Of a DNA stretch of 64,000 bases, positions 1 through 15,312 are shown one piece after another. This DNA is from Lentisphaerota bacterium (GTDB taxonomy: Bacteria; Verrucomicrobiota; Lentisphaeria; Victivallales; Victivallaceae): NCBI GenBank assembly GCA_015061805.1, contig SUVV01000003.1, positions 62,001 through 126,000 of the forward strand. Direction: 5' to 3'. The notes beneath the pieces are model-generated. The model did not search any database. It was not told the DNA's origin and saw only the letters and a program-made list of their open reading frames with translations. The first letter of the stretch is position 1, and each line of letters begins with the position of its first letter. A program made the translations under genes and the position numbers.

Positions 1-286
1 GGGGCTGGGGTCCGAAAATGGTACCGCCACCGACCCAAACGGGTGAACGGCCGGAACCGGCACGGGCACCGCCGCGGCCTTTCTGACGCCAGGGTTTTGC
101 ACCACCGCCGCGAACCAGTCCGCGGGTCTTGGTGCAAGCAGTACCGGCGCGGGCACCGGCAAGATAGGCGACAACGGCATCATGAACAGCCTGTGCGCCT
201 TTTTCCATCTCGATTACGCCTTCGGGGATGATGTATTCACCGACCCGGGCACCGCTGCAATCGAGGATATCCAAAGTATTAGACAT
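1..286 (-). CDS. rplD: 50S ribosomal protein L4 (partial, N-terminal part)
   Basis: Only the first ~95 codons lie in the window; the rest is beyond the left edge. The translation begins [20 protein letters not shown] and contains the L4 signature region [19 protein letters not shown], the arginine/glycine-rich extended loop that lines the peptide exit tunnel. The ATG follows a GGAGG ribosome binding site a few bases upstream. It sits directly after rplC with a 14-nt gap, the standard S10-operon order (rpsJ, rplC, rplD), and is presumably co-transcribed with it. Confidence 0.95.
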   Translation of the reverse strand, partial: MSNTLDILDCSGARVGEYIIPEGVIEMEKGAQAVHDAVVAYLAGARAGTACTKTRGLVRGGGAKPWRQKGRGGARAGSGRSPVWVGGGTIFGPQP

Positions 287-300
287 TGTATTGCCTCCTC

Positions 301-942
301 TTATTTAGCTGCGGGCTTTTTCAGCGCGCTCTTGACTGTAAGCAAACCGCCGTTGGCACCGGGGATGGCACCTTTGACGAGGATAACATTTTCCTCAGCC
401 ATGACACGGACGATCTTGAGATTCTGCACGGTGCAACGGTCATTGCCGTAGTGTCCGGGCATCTTTTTGCCTTTCAGGATCCGGCCGGGCCATTCACGGC
501 AACCGATAGAACCGGGGCGGCGTTCCCAGTCGCCACCATGGCTGGCACGTCCACCTCCGAAGTTCCAGCGTTTGACAACGCCCTGGAAACCACGACCTTT
601 GGTCGTACCGGTCACATCCAGATACTCTCCGGCGGCGAAGATATCCGCCTTGAGGACAGTACCGGCTTCCACAGTCTCCGCGGTGCGGATTTCACGCAGC
701 ACCGCCGGCAGTGTCGCGCCGGAGACACCGGCTTTGGCCAAATGGCCCTGACACGCCTTCGTAACATTTTTTGCTTTGCGAGTGCCGTAGCCCAACTGAA
801 TGGCGCTGTAGCCGTCGCGCTCGACAGTCTTGACCGCAGTGACAACGCAGGGACCGACTTCGATAACCGTCACCGGAATCAGAACGCCGTTCTCGTCGTA
901 GACCTGAGTCATGCCGAGTTTTTTACCGATTAAACCTTTCAT
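301..942 (-). CDS. rplC: 50S ribosomal protein L3
   Basis: Early-assembling large-subunit protein that contacts the peptidyl-transferase region. The product is 213 residues, close to the usual ~210. It starts [19 protein letters not shown], a typical L3 N-terminus, and carries the conserved [20 protein letters not shown] loop followed by RRPGSIGC and [20 protein letters not shown] ribosome binding site precedes the ATG. It lies between rpsJ and rplD in the S10 operon order. The C-terminus ends in a short lysine-rich tail. Confidence 0.97.
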   Translation of the reverse strand: MKGLIGKKLGMTQVYDENGVLIPVTVIEVGPCVVTAVKTVERDGYSAIQLGYGTRKAKNVTKACQGHLAKAGVSGATLPAVLREIRTAETVEAGTVLKADIFAAGEYLDVTGTTKGRGFQGVVKRWNFGGGRASHGGDWERRPGSIGCREWPGRILKGKKMPGHYGNDRCTVQNLKIVRVMAEENVILVKGAIPGANGGLLTVKSALKKPAAK

Positions 943-1051
943 TTTTCTCCTCTCAAGTTAGTGAGAAAACACACCTGATACTCACTCCCAATCGGCCGGG
1001 AGCGTCGGTATCGGATTTCCGGGCACCTCACCCGGAAACCCCGGGACCTTT

Positions 1052-1375
1052 TCAGAATCCCGTTTTGATCGAAATGTCCACACCAGCGGGCAGGTTGAGT
1101 TTTTTCAACTCATCCACGGTACGGGCATTGGGATTAACGATATCCAGCATACGTTTGTGAGTGCGGATTTCGAACTGCTCCATGGACTTTTTGTCGACAT
1201 GGGGAGAACGGTTGACAGTCCACCGTTCGATGCGGGTCGGAAGCGGAATCGGACCGGCGACAACAACGCCGGTACGTTTGGCAGCATCCAGGATTTCGTT
1301 AACGCTCTGATCCAGAATCCGGTGTTCATAAGCCTGAAGCCGGATGCGGATACGCTGACTTTTCGCCGTAGCCAT
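1052..1375 (-). CDS. rpsJ: 30S ribosomal protein S10
   Basis: S10 (NusE) is a small-subunit head protein and also a transcription antitermination partner of NusB/NusG. The 107-residue product has the family core [17 protein letters not shown], the loop [14 protein letters not shown] and the C-terminal block [14 protein letters not shown]. The ATG lies only a few bases downstream of the fusA stop codon, so translation is probably coupled. This junction links the str-type cluster (rpsL, rpsG, fusA) to the S10 cluster. Confidence 0.97.
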   Translation of the reverse strand: MATAKSQRIRIRLQAYEHRILDQSVNEILDAAKRTGVVVAGPIPLPTRIERWTVNRSPHVDKKSMEQFEIRTHKRMLDIVNPNARTVDELKKLNLPAGVDISIKTGF

Positions 1376-1378
1376 AAC

Positions 1379-3490
1379 TTATTTTTTCTCCACGATTTTA
1401 TCTTGAACTTGCTTTGGAACCTTCTCAAAGTGCGCCGGCTCCATCGAATAAGAGGCACGGCCGCGGGAAAGCGAACGGATCGCCGTCGCATAACCGAACA
1501 TTTCGGCAAGCGGAACATTGGCGTTGACGCGGGTGAAACTGTTGTCGCCGGCATTGATTTCAGCAATGGCACCGCGACGACTGGTCAAGTCACCGATAAG
1601 GTCACCCATGTTTTCATCGGGGGTGGTAAGTTCGACCTTCATGATCGGCTCGAGGAGTTCGATACCAGCCTTCTTGGCGGCATCTTTGAACGCCATGGAA
1701 CCGGCGATCTTAAACGCCATTTCCGAGGAGTCGACCGGGTGATAGCTACCATCAACGATTTCAACCTTGAAGTCGATCACGGAGTAACCGGCGAGCACAC
1801 CGCTGGCGGCGGCTTCACGGATACCGTTTTCGATCGGCTTGATATATTCTTTGGGGATGTTACCGCCAACGACTTTGTTTTCAATGGTGATACCGGCACC
1901 GCGTTCCTGCGGGATCAGGTTGATGATACAGTGACCATACTGACCGCGGCCGCCGCTCTGACGGACGAACTTCATATCGGAAGTTGCCGGCTTGCAGATG
2001 GCTTCACGATAGGCAACCTGCGGAGCACCGGTGGTAGCTTCGACCTTGAATTCACGAACCAGACGGTCGAGAATGATTTCGAGGTGCAGCTCACCCATAC
2101 CGGAGATGATGGTCTGTCCGGTTTCTTCGTTACTCTGAACCTGGAAGGTGGGGTCTTCTTCGGCAAGAGCGATCAAACCTTTGGAAAGTTTGTCACGGTC
2201 GCCAGAGGAGTTGGGTTCGACAGCGATGGAGATAACCGGTTCGGGGAAGCTCATGGATTCCAGAACGATGGGATCATCTTCCAAGCAGATGGTATCACCG
2301 GTGGTGACGTTCTTCAAACCGACCGCAGCAGCGATATCACCGGAGAAGATCTCGTCACGTTCTTCACGCTGGTTGGCGTGCATCTGGAGCAGACGGCCCA
2401 GACGTTCACGCTTGTTGGTACGCGGGTTGAAAACGGTCATACCCTGCTGGGCGATACCGGAATAAATTCGGAAGTAGTAAAGTTTACCAACGAACGGGTC
2501 GGTCATGATCTTGAAGACCAGAGCGCTGAACGGCTGCTTGTCGCCAACGTGGCGGGTCTTTTCCAGACCGGTATCCGGATCGGTACCCTGGATTTCCCAG
2601 GTATCAACCGGAGAGGGCAGATAACGGACGACCGCGTTGAGCAGCGGCTGGACACCGCGTTTCTTAAAGGCGGAAGCGCAGCAGACCGGGACAGCCTTGG
2701 CTGCCAGGGTGGCACGACGGAGAGCCGCCTGGATCATATCGTAATCCGGAATTTCACCTTCGAGATAGAGTTCCATGACTTCATCATCGACTTCGGCGAG
2801 GGCTTCCAGACCGTTGTGATAGAATTCATCGCGATAATCCTGCAGATCAGCGGGGATATCTTCGACGCGGAGTTTTTCGCCATTGTCGCCATCGAAGTAG
2901 TAAGCCTTGTTGGCAAAGACGTCGATGACGCCGCGGAATTCATTTTCCTTACCGATCGGAATGGTGACCGGAATCGGATTGGCTCCGAGTTTGCTCTTGA
3001 TCTCACCGACAGCGCCTTCAAAGTCGGCACCGGTACGGTCCATCTTGTTGATCAGAGCGATGATCGGAACTTTGTATTTCTGCGCCTGGCGCCAGACGGT
3101 TTCGGTCTGGGGCTGAACTTTACCGACGGAGCAGAAAACAGCAACAGCACCGTCGAGCACGCGGAGAGAACGTTCCACTTCAGCGGTGAAGTCGACGTGT
3201 CCCGGAGTGTCGATGATGTTGATACGATGCCGAACATCATCCAAATTCCAGAAGCAGGTGGTAGCAGCGGAGGTAATGGTGATACCGCGTTCCTGTTCCT
3301 GTTTCATCCAGTCCATAGTGGCGGTACCTTCGTGGGTATCGCCGATCTTGTAGTTCACACCGGTATAGTACAGAATACGTTCGGTAAGAGTGGTCTTACC
3401 GGCGTCGATGTGAGCCATAATACCGATATTGCGCACCTGACGAAGAGGTACGGCGCGATTCGGAGACTCTGCAAATACTTTGTCGCTCAT
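1379..3490 (-). CDS. fusA: Elongation factor G
   Basis: Translocation GTPase, 703 residues, full length. The G1 P-loop AHIDAGKT is at about residues 26-33, G3 is DTPGHVDF and G4 is NKMDRTGAD. Domain IV is recognised by [15 protein letters not shown] and the domain V region by [27 protein letters not shown] (split in the middle of that block by no indel). It is placed between rpsG and rpsJ. The canonical effector region [19 protein letters not shown] is intact, so it should be the main EF-G and not an EF-G2 paralogue. Confidence 0.97.
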   Translation of the reverse strand: MSDKVFAESPNRAVPLRQVRNIGIMAHIDAGKTTLTERILYYTGVNYKIGDTHEGTATMDWMKQEQERGITITSAATTCFWNLDDVRHRINIIDTPGHVDFTAEVERSLRVLDGAVAVFCSVGKVQPQTETVWRQAQKYKVPIIALINKMDRTGADFEGAVGEIKSKLGANPIPVTIPIGKENEFRGVIDVFANKAYYFDGDNGEKLRVEDIPADLQDYRDEFYHNGLEALAEVDDEVMELYLEGEIPDYDMIQAALRRATLAAKAVPVCCASAFKKRGVQPLLNAVVRYLPSPVDTWEIQGTDPDTGLEKTRHVGDKQPFSALVFKIMTDPFVGKLYYFRIYSGIAQQGMTVFNPRTNKRERLGRLLQMHANQREERDEIFSGDIAAAVGLKNVTTGDTICLEDDPIVLESMSFPEPVISIAVEPNSSGDRDKLSKGLIALAEEDPTFQVQSNEETGQTIISGMGELHLEIILDRLVREFKVEATTGAPQVAYREAICKPATSDMKFVRQSGGRGQYGHCIINLIPQERGAGITIENKVVGGNIPKEYIKPIENGIREAAASGVLAGYSVIDFKVEIVDGSYHPVDSSEMAFKIAGSMAFKDAAKKAGIELLEPIMKVELTTPDENMGDLIGDLTSRRGAIAEINAGDNSFTRVNANVPLAEMFGYATAIRSLSRGRASYSMEPAHFEKVPKQVQDKIVEKK

Positions 3491-3508
3491 TTTTGAAGTT
3501 GCTCCGGA

Positions 3509-3979
3509 TTACCAGCGGTAGTGAGCGAACGCCTTGTTCGCCTGCGCCATTTTGAAGGTATCTTCTTTCTTCTTCACAGAAGCACCGGTGTTTTCAAAAG
3601 CATCAAGCAATTCGCCGGCGAGGGACTCGACCATGGATTTGCCCTTGCGGCCACGGGAATAGGTGGTGATCCAGCGCATGGCAAGAGCGACCTGACGTTC
3701 CGGATCGACATCGATGGGAACCTGATAGGTGGCACCGCCGACACGACGGCTCTTGACTTCGACTTTGGGCTTGACATTTTCCAAAGCCTGGGTAAAGATA
3801 TCGATAGCCGGCATATCCGGCTTTTTGGCTTCCATCAGTTCAAAGGCACTGTAAACGATACCCTGAGCGGTGGATTTTTTGCCGCGGGTCATGATGGTGT
3901 TGATCAACCGGGCGACCAGCAAACTGTTGTACTTCACATCGGGAGTCAACTCCCGCTTGACGACTCTACGTCTTCTCAT
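3509..3979 (-). CDS. rpsG: 30S ribosomal protein S7
   Basis: Primary 16S rRNA-binding protein that nucleates assembly of the 30S head. The product has 156 residues, the usual length. Motifs seen are MRRRRVVKRELTPD at the N-terminus, NTIMTRGKKSTAQ, the beta-hairpin region RVGGATYQVPIDV and the block MRWITTYSRGRKGKSM; it ends in FAHYRW. It lies between rpsL and fusA with short gaps, the normal str operon order. Confidence 0.97.
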   Translation of the reverse strand: MRRRRVVKRELTPDVKYNSLLVARLINTIMTRGKKSTAQGIVYSAFELMEAKKPDMPAIDIFTQALENVKPKVEVKSRRVGGATYQVPIDVDPERQVALAMRWITTYSRGRKGKSMVESLAGELLDAFENTGASVKKKEDTFKMAQANKAFAHYRW

Positions 3980-3997
3980 AGCATGAAAACTCCCGTA

Positions 3998-4399
3998 TTA
4001 TTTTTTCTTCTTGGCATCTTCAGCGCCGGGTTTCGGCCGCTTGGCACCGTATTTGGAACGTCCCTGACGGCGTTTATCAACACCGAGGCTGTCCAGAGAA
4101 CCGCGCACGATGTGGTAACGCACACCGGGAAGGTCGCGAACACGACCGCCTTTAACCAAAACGACGGAGTGTTCCTGAAGGTTGTGACCCTCACCACCGA
4201 TATAAGCGGTGACTTCCTGACCGTTGGTCAGACGCACACGGGCGATCTTACGCAACGCGGAGTTCGGCTTTTTCGGGGTACGGGTGGTCACCTGCAAGCA
4301 GACGCCACGGCGCTGCGGACAGGCGGTCAAAGCCTTTGATTTACTTTTCTTTTCTTTTTCTTGGCGTCCGAGACGCACCAGCTGATTGATAGTCGGCAT
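3998..4399 (-). CDS. rpsL: 30S ribosomal protein S12
   Basis: Decoding-centre protein of 133 residues. [12 protein letters not shown] is the classical N-terminus. The loop [11 protein letters not shown] carries the lysine equivalent to E. coli K42/K43, and [25 protein letters not shown] carries the second streptomycin-relevant lysine; both are wild type, so no streptomycin-resistance substitution is visible. The C-terminus is lysine-rich. It is the first gene of the rpsL-rpsG-fusA-rpsJ-rplC-rplD run and follows a terminator-like hairpin behind rpoC. Confidence 0.97.
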   Translation of the reverse strand: MPTINQLVRLGRQEKEKKSKSKALTACPQRRGVCLQVTTRTPKKPNSALRKIARVRLTNGQEVTAYIGGEGHNLQEHSVVLVKGGRVRDLPGVRYHIVRGSLDSLGVDKRRQGRSKYGAKRPKPGAEDAKKKK

Positions 4400-4475
4400 G
4401 GCAATTTCCTGTTTTTACTCTACAATTTATATAAAAAACATCTATGAATCAAACACAACACATCGACGGATTTAT

Positions 4476-4501
4476 AAAATAGCACAAGTTTGTGCTATTT
4501 T
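4476..4501 (-). terminator. Hairpin downstream of rpoC
   Basis: A perfect inverted repeat with 12-bp arms (AAAATAGCACAA and its complement) separated by 2 nt lies between the rpoC stop and rpsL. Read on the minus strand it ends in TATTTTAT, a weak U-rich tract. It could terminate rpoBC transcription or act as a partial terminator in front of the str cluster. A likely AT-rich rpsL promoter (TTTATATAAA, around 4428-4437) lies just downstream, but I cannot place its -35 box with confidence. Confidence 0.6.
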
Positions 4502-4534
4502 CAAATCCGATATTGAAATTTCGTTCAAAAAACC

Positions 4535-7500
4535 TCAATTTTCATCAATTCCGGCGTCAGTTTCGCCGAAACCGTCGAGTTCCTCCGTATCAAAAACCAC
4601 TTCATTGGTTTCTTCGGGCAGGTCATTTTCATCACCTTCGGCATCGCGCCATGCGGCGGCGACGTCGTCGTAAGAACGCGGAGCATCTTCCTGAACCGGA
4701 AGCTCTTCTTCGATCTCAGTGCCCAGATACTTCAAGCGGATGCTCTGAAGTTTGGCGGCACCGGTACCGGCGGGAATAAGATGTCCGGTGATGACGTTTT
4801 CTTTGAAACCTGCCAGACGGTCAACCTTACCCATGGTGGCAGCTTCAGTAAGGATACGGGTGGTATCCTGGAAGCTCGCCGCCGAGATGAAGCTCTCGGT
4901 TTCCAATGCGGCTTTGGTGATACCCAGCAGCACCGGTTCGGCTTCCGCCGGACGTTCGCCGCGGGCGCTGACCTCGCGATTGACCCGGTTGAACTCAACC
5001 CGGTCAGGCTGTTCGCCGACCAGATAGGGAGTCTGTCCCGGATCAGTGATACGCACTTTCTGCATCATCTGGCGGATGATGATCTCAACGTGTTTGTCGT
5101 TGATTTCCACACCCTGGGCGCGGTATACCAACTGGATCTCATCGACCAGGTGGCGCTGCAACTCATGAATACCGCAAACCTCCAACAGCGCATGGGGCAC
5201 GATGGAACCCTCGGTGAGTTTCTGTCCTTTGTGGACGAAGTCACCTTTGCTGACGGCAAGATGCTTGTGCAGAGAAATGGCGTTGTGTTCCTCGGTCATT
5301 CCGGAAACCGGATCCTTAATGACCAACTGACGTTTACCGCGTGCCAGTTTGTCGACTTCAACGAAACCGTCGATCTTGGCGATTTCAGCGACATCCTTGG
5401 GCATGCGGGCTTCGAACAATTCGGCAATACGCGGCAAACCGCCGGTGATGTCCTTGTTCTTGGCGGACTGGCGCGGCACACGGGCGACGACCATACCCGG
5501 AGAAACAACGGCTCCGTTCTTGACCATCAACACCGCACCTGCCGGAAGCGGATAACTGGAAAGCAGATTGTCATCGGCATCCTTGACGGTGATCTGCGGG
5601 TGCAGGTCATCGCGGTGTTCCATAACCGTTCCCTGGTCACCGGAACCGCTGCCGCGTTTCTGCTTCTGAATGGTAACACCTTCGACCAGGTCGGTCAGTT
5701 CGATGATACCGCTGTCTTCAATAATGATAGGCACGTGGTCAGGCTCCCAGCGAACGAAGACTTCGTTGGCTTTGACCAGTTCGCCGTCACCGCGGTCGAG
5801 AATTGAACCGGGTTCGAGATCGTAGCGTTCGAGTTCGGCTTCGAGAATGGCGTCTTCGGTAAAGTCGTAATCTTTACGCATCATGCCGAGGATCGCGGCT
5901 TCTTCTTCCAGAGCGGCGCGGGCCTTGTCTTCAGCGGCCTTGGCCTTTTCCGGATCGTAGATGACCACGCAACCATTCTTGTTGACCACAACGGTCTTGC
6001 CTTTCTGGTTCACAACGGTACGGACATTCATCAGTTTGATCTTACCGGAGTGACGGGCAGAGATGACCGGCTGTTTGTAGGCAGCAGACGCGGTACCACC
6101 GATGTGGAAGGTACGCATTGTCAACTGGGTACCGGGTTCACCGATGGACTGAGCAGCAATGATACCGAGAGCATCGCCGGGACGGGCGAGGCGGTCGCTG
6201 GCGAGGTTTTTACCGTAGCACTTGACACAGAGGCCGTGCAGAGTTTCGCAGGTAAGAGCGGAACGGATCAAAACCTTCATAATGCCGCGTTTTTCGATCA
6301 AATCGGCGATTTCCGGAGTGAATTCTTCACCGGAACGGATGATCATACGACCGTCGTTATATGCCGGGTCGCGGATATCCTGGGCGCTGAAGCGGCCGAT
6401 CAAGCGGTCGCGCAGCGGAAGCATGACTTCATCACCTTCAGTAATAGCGCTGGTCCAGACACCTTTGCTGGTTCCGCAGTCGAATTCGCGGCAGATGATA
6501 TCCTGAGCGACGTCGACCAGACGGCGGGTCATGTAACCGGAGTCCGCAGTTTTCAACGCGGTATCGGCAAGACCTTTACGGGCACCGTGGGTGGAGATGA
6601 AGTATTCCAGCACTGAAAGTCCTTCACGGAAGTTGGAGATGATCGGACGTTCGATAATGTCGCCGTTCGGTTTCGCCATAAGTCCGCGCATACCGGCGAG
6701 CTGACGGATCTGATCCTTGCTGCCTCGCGCACCGGAATCCATCATCGCGTAGACCGGGTTGATCTCGCCGCGGCGGCTGGCATCTTCCAGACTCTTGAAC
6801 AATTCGTTAGCCACAGCGTTACTGGACTGAGTCCAGATGTCGATGACCTTTTTATGACGTTCACCGTCGGTCAACATACCGTTGGTGTACTGTTTGAGAA
6901 CTTCATCGATCTGCGCGCGGGCATTGTCGATGATGGCGGTCTTGGTTTCCGGAACCTTCAAGTCGGCGATGGAGATGGAAAGTCCGGCGAGAGTGGAGTG
7001 CTTGTAACCGAGGTCTTTCAGATCGTCCAGCAGTTTGATGGTGGCTTCGTGACCGGCGACTTCATAGGAATCGCTGATAAGTTTACCGAGATTTTTCTTC
7101 TTGGCGACCGCGTTGTAGAATCCCAGACGCTTGTCCCAGATCTCGTTGAACAGACAACGGCCCGGAGTCGTGGTGATGAAACGGCTCTCTTTGTCACCGT
7201 AAAGGGTGTCACGGCCATAGTCGGGGTTCGGGATACGGACCGGATCGTGGATCTTGAGGAAGCCCGCCTGCATGGCATAGAGGACTTCAAAGTAGTCACG
7301 ATACATTTTGGCAGGCTTATTCTGCGGTTCAATGGTCAGATAGTAGCTGCCGAGAGTGATGTCGTGGGTCGGTGACGCGATCGGTTTACCGTTGGCAGGT
7401 GAGAAGATGTTGTTGGGAGAAAGCATCAACAACTTGGTTTCCATCTGCGCTTCGTTGGAAAGCGGCACGTGAACAGCCATCTGGTCACCGTCGAAGTCAG

Positions 7501-8884
7501 CGTTGTACGCAGTACACACCAACGGGTGCAGACGGATAGCGGAACCTTCGATCAGCACCGGATCAAACGCCTGGATACTCAAACGGTGCAAGGTAGGCGC
7601 ACGGTTGAGCATGACAGGATGTCCCTTGGTCACTTCATCGAGGATATCCCAAACGATGGTTTCACCGCGTTCGATCATCTTTTTGGCACCGCGGACGGTG
7701 TGGGCATAACCGCGTCCCTTGAGGTGGCGGATGATGAAGGGTTCAAAGAGAACCATAGCCATCTTCTTGGGCAGACCGCACTGATGGATCTTCAATTCAG
7801 GACCGACGACGATAACCGAACGGCCGGAATAGTCAACGCGTTTACCGAGCAGGTTCTGACGGAAACGGCCCTGCTTACCTTTGAGCATATCAGAAAGACT
7901 CTTGAGAGGACGGTTGCCGGCACCGGTAACGATACGGCCGTGACGGCCATTGTCCATCAGGGAGTCGACCGCTTCCTGAAGCATGCGCTTTTCGTTGCGG
8001 ATAATGACTTCCGGAGTGCGGAGACCTTTCAGGTTTTTCAAGCGGTTGTTGCGGTTGATGACCCGGCGGTAAAGATCGTTGAGGTCGCTGGTGGCGAAAC
8101 GGCCGCCTTCGAGCGGAACCAGCGGACGGAGATCCGGCGGAATGACCGGCAGAACCGACATGATCATGTATTCCGGACGGGAATTGCTGTCGATGAAACC
8201 TTCGACCAGACGGAGACGTTTGGCAAGTTTCTTGCGGAGAGCCTTGTTGCCGGTAGTGGCAAGTTCGGCTTCCAGCTGATTGCGCATATCTTCCAGATTG
8301 GCATCCTGGAGCAGTTTCTGAATGGCGCTGGCGCCCATTTCTGCCTGGAACGCGTCGCCGTAGTCTTCCTTGGCCTGCCAGTAATCGACCTCGTTCAGCA
8401 CCTGTCCTTTTTCGAGCGGGGTGTCGCCGGGATCGGTAACAGCGTATTCTTCATAATAAAGAACTTTTTCCAACTGTTTACCGGTCATGTCGAGCATCAG
8501 ACCGATACGGCTGGGCATACACTTGAAGAACCAGATATGGCTGACCGGTTCAGCAAGTTCGATGTGTCCCATGCGTTCGCGGCGCACTTTGGCCTGGGTG
8601 ACTTCAACACCGCAGCGATCACAGATCACGCCTTTGTGCTTGATGCGTTTGTACTTTCCGCAGTTACATTCCCAGTCACGGGTCGGTCCGAAGATACGTT
8701 CACAGAACAGACCGCCCTTTTCGGGTTTGAGCGAACGGTAGTTGATGGTTTCAGGGTTTTTGATCTCACCATGCGACCAACTCCGGATTACCTCCGGAGA
8801 AGCAACGCTGATAGAGATCGCTCCGAAGGAACTGCCGGCTTCTTTGCCGAGCAGTTCACGATAAGCATAACTATTGTCAATCAA
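4535..8884 (-). CDS. rpoC: DNA-directed RNA polymerase subunit beta'
   Basis: The 1449-residue product is full length. The N-terminal zinc ribbon has cysteines at about residues 73, 75, 88 and 91. The catalytic magnesium motif [12 protein letters not shown] starts at residue 461, with aspartates 463, 465 and 467. The bridge-helix and trigger-loop region and a second cysteine cluster ([13 protein letters not shown]) follow. A charged helical insertion rich in Ala/Glu/Lys is in the C-terminal third. The initiation codon appears to be TTG (TTG ATT GAC AAT) behind a strong GGGAGGA site 7 nt upstream. It lies 25 nt behind rpoB, so the two form a single unit. Confidence 0.97.
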   Translation of the reverse strand: MIDNSYAYRELLGKEAGSSFGAISISVASPEVIRSWSHGEIKNPETINYRSLKPEKGGLFCERIFGPTRDWECNCGKYKRIKHKGVICDRCGVEVTQAKVRRERMGHIELAEPVSHIWFFKCMPSRIGLMLDMTGKQLEKVLYYEEYAVTDPGDTPLEKGQVLNEVDYWQAKEDYGDAFQAEMGASAIQKLLQDANLEDMRNQLEAELATTGNKALRKKLAKRLRLVEGFIDSNSRPEYMIMSVLPVIPPDLRPLVPLEGGRFATSDLNDLYRRVINRNNRLKNLKGLRTPEVIIRNEKRMLQEAVDSLMDNGRHGRIVTGAGNRPLKSLSDMLKGKQGRFRQNLLGKRVDYSGRSVIVVGPELKIHQCGLPKKMAMVLFEPFIIRHLKGRGYAHTVRGAKKMIERGETIVWDILDEVTKGHPVMLNRAPTLHRLSIQAFDPVLIEGSAIRLHPLVCTAYNADFDGDQMAVHVPLSNEAQMETKLLMLSPNNIFSPANGKPIASPTHDITLGSYYLTIEPQNKPAKMYRDYFEVLYAMQAGFLKIHDPVRIPNPDYGRDTLYGDKESRFITTTPGRCLFNEIWDKRLGFYNAVAKKKNLGKLISDSYEVAGHEATIKLLDDLKDLGYKHSTLAGLSISIADLKVPETKTAIIDNARAQIDEVLKQYTNGMLTDGERHKKVIDIWTQSSNAVANELFKSLEDASRRGEINPVYAMMDSGARGSKDQIRQLAGMRGLMAKPNGDIIERPIISNFREGLSVLEYFISTHGARKGLADTALKTADSGYMTRRLVDVAQDIICREFDCGTSKGVWTSAITEGDEVMLPLRDRLIGRFSAQDIRDPAYNDGRMIIRSGEEFTPEIADLIEKRGIMKVLIRSALTCETLHGLCVKCYGKNLASDRLARPGDALGIIAAQSIGEPGTQLTMRTFHIGGTASAAYKQPVISARHSGKIKLMNVRTVVNQKGKTVVVNKNGCVVIYDPEKAKAAEDKARAALEEEAAILGMMRKDYDFTEDAILEAELERYDLEPGSILDRGDGELVKANEVFVRWEPDHVPIIIEDSGIIELTDLVEGVTIQKQKRGSGSGDQGTVMEHRDDLHPQITVKDADDNLLSSYPLPAGAVLMVKNGAVVSPGMVVARVPRQSAKNKDITGGLPRIAELFEARMPKDVAEIAKIDGFVEVDKLARGKRQLVIKDPVSGMTEEHNAISLHKHLAVSKGDFVHKGQKLTEGSIVPHALLEVCGIHELQRHLVDEIQLVYRAQGVEINDKHVEIIIRQMMQKVRITDPGQTPYLVGEQPDRVEFNRVNREVSARGERPAEAEPVLLGITKAALETESFISAASFQDTTRILTEAATMGKVDRLAGFKENVITGHLIPAGTGAAKLQSIRLKYLGTEIEEELPVQEDAPRSYDDVAAAWRDAEGDENDLPEETNEVVFDTEELDGFGETDAGIDEN

Positions 8885-8909
8885 GGTTCAGTCCTCCCTC
8901 GAAAATTGA

Positions 8910-12719
<3,810 letters not shown>

Positions 12720-13155
12720 TTGTTACTTTTCCTGTAGTTTTTATTTGGACAGAAATTTGTCCGTTTATTAAAAAATATTTTACACATCAAACAGAAAAAA
12801 TGAAAATTTTTTCACTTTTTCTGCAAAAAACCATAGTCATTAGACAAAACAACCGACCTCCGCCAACAAACGTTGTCCGCGCTGCAAAATTTTTTGCACC
12901 GCAGGAACGGTTGTCCGCAGACATCGGAACCGGGTAACGACAAAATGTCCACATCGCTGACCCGTTCAGCACTCTCCGGCAGCGGCAAAAAGTCCACACC
13001 GCATCCGGAATATGTATTTTTTTGAAAAATCACGGCAAAATGTCCACACCGTGATCTTCAGGCGGTCTGCCGCACAGAGAAAACTCCATGGGGCAGACAC
13101 GAAATCGCGGCGAAGAGGGCAAAATACCCTTTTCGCCGTGAAAAAACAGTCAAAA
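12720..13155 (-). promoter_or_regulatory. rplL-rpoB intergenic region with three direct repeats
   Basis: No credible gene is seen in this 436-bp gap. Three direct copies of a 16-bp motif are at 12938-12953, 12983-12998 and 13033-13048; on the minus strand, in the direction of rpoB, each reads TGTGGACWTTTTGYCG. The spacing is 45 and 50 bp. Nearest rplL there is a hairpin (13108-13138). The rpoB-proximal 150 bp is very AT-rich. In the coding direction this is the place for an rpoBC promoter or attenuator; the triplicate motif could be a protein-binding array or the end of a degraded insertion element. Confidence 0.55.
13108..13138 (-). terminator. Hairpin downstream of rplL
   Basis: The arms CGGCGAA and TTCGCCG form a 7-bp stem, with an additional internal GGG/CCC pairing, about 18 nt after the rplL stop. 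No run of U follows on the minus strand, so it is more likely an attenuator or RNA-processing site between the rplKAJL and rpoBC parts of the operon than a strong terminator. Such a site is expected where ribosomal protein and RNA polymerase synthesis are uncoupled. Confidence 0.45.
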
Positions 13156-13545
13156 TTACTTGACTTCGATCTTGGCACCAGCGGCTTCGAGCGCGGCTTT
13201 GATCTTTTCGGCTTCGTCTTTGGAGACAGCTTCTTTGAGAGCCTTGGGAGCGCCTTCGACGAGGTCTTTGGCTTCCTTCAGGCCGAGGCCGGTAACGCCG
13301 CGGACTTCTTTGATGACGCCGATTTTCTTGGCAGCATCAAAGCCGGCCAGGATGACGTCAAATTCAGTTTTTTCTTCAGCGGGAGCAGCAGCGGCAGCAG
13401 CCGGAGCAGCAGCGGCGACGGCGACCGGAGCAGCAGCGCTGACACCGAGACGCTCTTCGAGGGTCTTGACCAGCTTGGAGAGTTCCAAAACGGTCATGTT
13501 CTCAATATAGGAAACGAATTCTTCCATTTTGTTTTCTTCAGACAT
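13156..13545 (-). CDS. rplL: 50S ribosomal protein L7/L12
   Basis: Stalk protein that recruits translational GTPases. The product has 129 residues. The N-terminal dimerisation region ([20 protein letters not shown]) is followed by an alanine/proline-rich hinge and the C-terminal domain [19 protein letters not shown], then [21 protein letters not shown] strong AGGAGG site precedes the ATG. It follows rplJ directly, the normal order for the pentameric or heptameric stalk complex. Confidence 0.97.
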   Translation of the reverse strand: MSEENKMEEFVSYIENMTVLELSKLVKTLEERLGVSAAAPVAVAAAAPAAAAAAPAEEKTEFDVILAGFDAAKKIGVIKEVRGVTGLGLKEAKDLVEGAPKALKEAVSKDEAEKIKAALEAAGAKIEVK

Positions 13546-13568
13546 CTTAAATGCCTCCTGTATTTATA

Positions 13569-14096
13569 TTAGTTGTTTGCGTTCTCAAGTTTGTCTTTGT
13601 AGGCGTTGACCACATTCACGATGCTCGCAGTCTTGGCATTGAGAACCGTGACGAGGTTACGCGCAGGCGCCTGGAGGACGCCAAGCAACATCGCCTGAAG
13701 CACCGGTTTGGTCGGGAGATCAGCCAGAGCACTCACTTCCGCCGTGGACAGCACCGCGCCGTCCATGTAACCGCCTTTGGCCTTGACCTGTTCGTTCTTT
13801 TTACCGAACTCAAGCAGCAGCTTGGCCACAGCGCTGCAATCACCTTTACCATAGACCATAGCGGTACTGGCGGTGAGGTCAATCGCTTCGACACCGCTCA
13901 ATTCGAGTTGAGCAGCCGCTTTTTTGATCAAAGTATTCTTCTGAACCTGGCAGAAAGCGCCCTGAGCGGCGATCTGATTGCGCAAGTCAGAGAAATCTTT
14001 GACCTTCAAACCGGCATAGGAGACGAAGTAAACGAAGTCAGATTCTTTGACCGCATTGACGATCGACTGAACCAGAAATTGTTTTTCAATTCTCAT
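13569..14096 (-). CDS. rplJ: 50S ribosomal protein L10
   Basis: Stalk base protein that carries the L7/L12 dimers; 175 residues. I chose the ATG giving [19 protein letters not shown], because this is the normal L10 N-terminus and it overlaps the rplA stop codon as ATGA. An in-frame start 69 nt upstream would add a non-homologous peptide inside rplA. The family motif [18 protein letters not shown] and the C-terminal helix that binds L12 ([20 protein letters not shown]) are visible. Confidence 0.95.
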   Translation of the reverse strand: MRIEKQFLVQSIVNAVKESDFVYFVSYAGLKVKDFSDLRNQIAAQGAFCQVQKNTLIKKAAAQLELSGVEAIDLTASTAMVYGKGDCSAVAKLLLEFGKKNEQVKAKGGYMDGAVLSTAEVSALADLPTKPVLQAMLLGVLQAPARNLVTVLNAKTASIVNVVNAYKDKLENANN

Positions 14097-14797
14097 TTCG
14101 CCACCTTCGCCAGTTCCTTGAGGTTGATTTTGAGACCGGGAGTCATCGTTCCGGAGATGGTGCAAGACAGGATATAAGTACCCTTGGCGGATGCCGGACG
14201 GGCTTTCTGAATTGCGTCAGCCAAAGCATCAAAGTTCTCCTGAAGAGCTTCGGTTTCAAAAGAGAATTTGCCGATGGGCACATGGATGCACGCACCACGG
14301 TCAGCGCGGAATTCAGCGCGTCCGGCTTTCGCCTCACGCACCGCAGCACCGACAGCATCGGTAACGGTACCGGTTTTGGGGTTCGGCATCAAACCGCGGG
14401 GTCCGAGCTGACGACCAAGAGGACGAACCATCTTCATCGCTTCCGGAGTGGCGATCAGGGTGTCGAAATCCTGAAAACCGTCTTTAATCTTCTGAACCAA
14501 GTCCTCGTATCCGACGACATCTGCGCCGGCTTCCTGGGCTTCCTGAGCCTGGGCGCCTTCGCACACCACCGCGACCCGGACAGTTTTACCGGTTCCGCGG
14601 GGCATCGGAACTACGCCGCGCACCGTCTGGTCGGATTTACGGGGATCGATACCCAGTTTCATCGCGACTTCGACAGTCTGATCGAATTTAACTCCGGGCA
14701 GAGCCTTGAGTTTTCCGATCGCGTCGGCAACGCCGTGCCGCAGCTGAAGATCTCCGAGAGACTCAAGCTGCTTTTTGTACAGTTTACTTCTACGCAT
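14093..14797 (-). CDS. rplA: 50S ribosomal protein L1
   Basis: L1 stalk protein that controls E-site tRNA release and, in many bacteria, represses its own mRNA. The product has 234 residues starting [11 protein letters not shown], the usual length. The conserved segments [36 protein letters not shown] and [17 protein letters not shown] are present. The chosen ATG overlaps the end of rplK by 8 nt. A longer in-frame ORF runs back into rplK in another frame but is not L1-like there. Confidence 0.96.
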   Translation of the reverse strand: MRRSKLYKKQLESLGDLQLRHGVADAIGKLKALPGVKFDQTVEVAMKLGIDPRKSDQTVRGVVPMPRGTGKTVRVAVVCEGAQAQEAQEAGADVVGYEDLVQKIKDGFQDFDTLIATPEAMKMVRPLGRQLGPRGLMPNPKTGTVTDAVGAAVREAKAGRAEFRADRGACIHVPIGKFSFETEALQENFDALADAIQKARPASAKGTYILSCTISGTMTPGLKINLKELAKVAK

Positions 14798-15218
14798 CGA
14801 CCACCTCGATTCCCATGCTGCGCGCGGTTCCTTCGATGATGCGCATCGCCGCTTCTTCGCTCCGGGCGTTGATATCTTCCTTCTTGATCTGAACGATTTC
14901 ACGGATCTGCTCACGGGTGATTTTACCCGCTTTTTCGCTGCCGGGCTTGTGGGCGCCGGAAGCAAGACCAGCCGCCTTCTTCACCAGCACTGCGGCCGGG
15001 GGCGACTTGCAGATGAACGTGAAAGAACGGTCCTGATAGACCGTGATCACGACAGGAATAACCGTTCCGCTCTGAGCTTGAGTGGCGGCATTGAACTGCT
15101 TACAGAACTCCATAATGTTGCAGCCTGCGGCACCGAGCGCGGGACCAATCGGGGGGGCCGGATTGGCAGCACCAGCCGGGATCTGCAACCGGATCAAGCC
15201 TGTAACCTTCTTTGCCAT
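14790..15218 (-). CDS. rplK: 50S ribosomal protein L11
   Basis: GTPase-centre protein that binds the 23S thiostrepton loop. The product has 142 residues. [20 protein letters not shown] and [19 protein letters not shown] form the proline-rich N-terminal domain; the C-terminal RNA-binding domain ends in [11 protein letters not shown]. It heads the rplK-rplA-rplJ-rplL run and lies 94 nt downstream of nusG. Confidence 0.97.
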   Translation of the reverse strand: MAKKVTGLIRLQIPAGAANPAPPIGPALGAAGCNIMEFCKQFNAATQAQSGTVIPVVITVYQDRSFTFICKSPPAAVLVKKAAGLASGAHKPGSEKAGKITREQIREIVQIKKEDINARSEEAAMRIIEGTARSMGIEVVDA

Positions 15219-15312
15219 GATTACTTCCTTAATTACGACACCGATGCGGTACGAACTGACAGGGGTTCTCCCGAAACGGTTGTCAACACTTTAATTAAAG
15301 TTCCGAACAAGC

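Noticed and set aside
1157-3496. 779-residue plus-strand ORF opposite fusA (and similar long ORFs opposite rpoB, rpoC and guaB)
   Set aside because: They are antisense shadows caused by codon bias of highly expressed genes. The minus-strand products are unmistakable, and the plus-strand peptides have low-complexity Asp/Gly/Thr-rich composition.
12720-12935. Small gene or leader peptide in the AT-rich part of the rplL-rpoB gap
   Set aside because: Short ORFs of 60-75 codons exist on the minus strand but have no ribosome sites, odd composition and overlap the repeated motifs.
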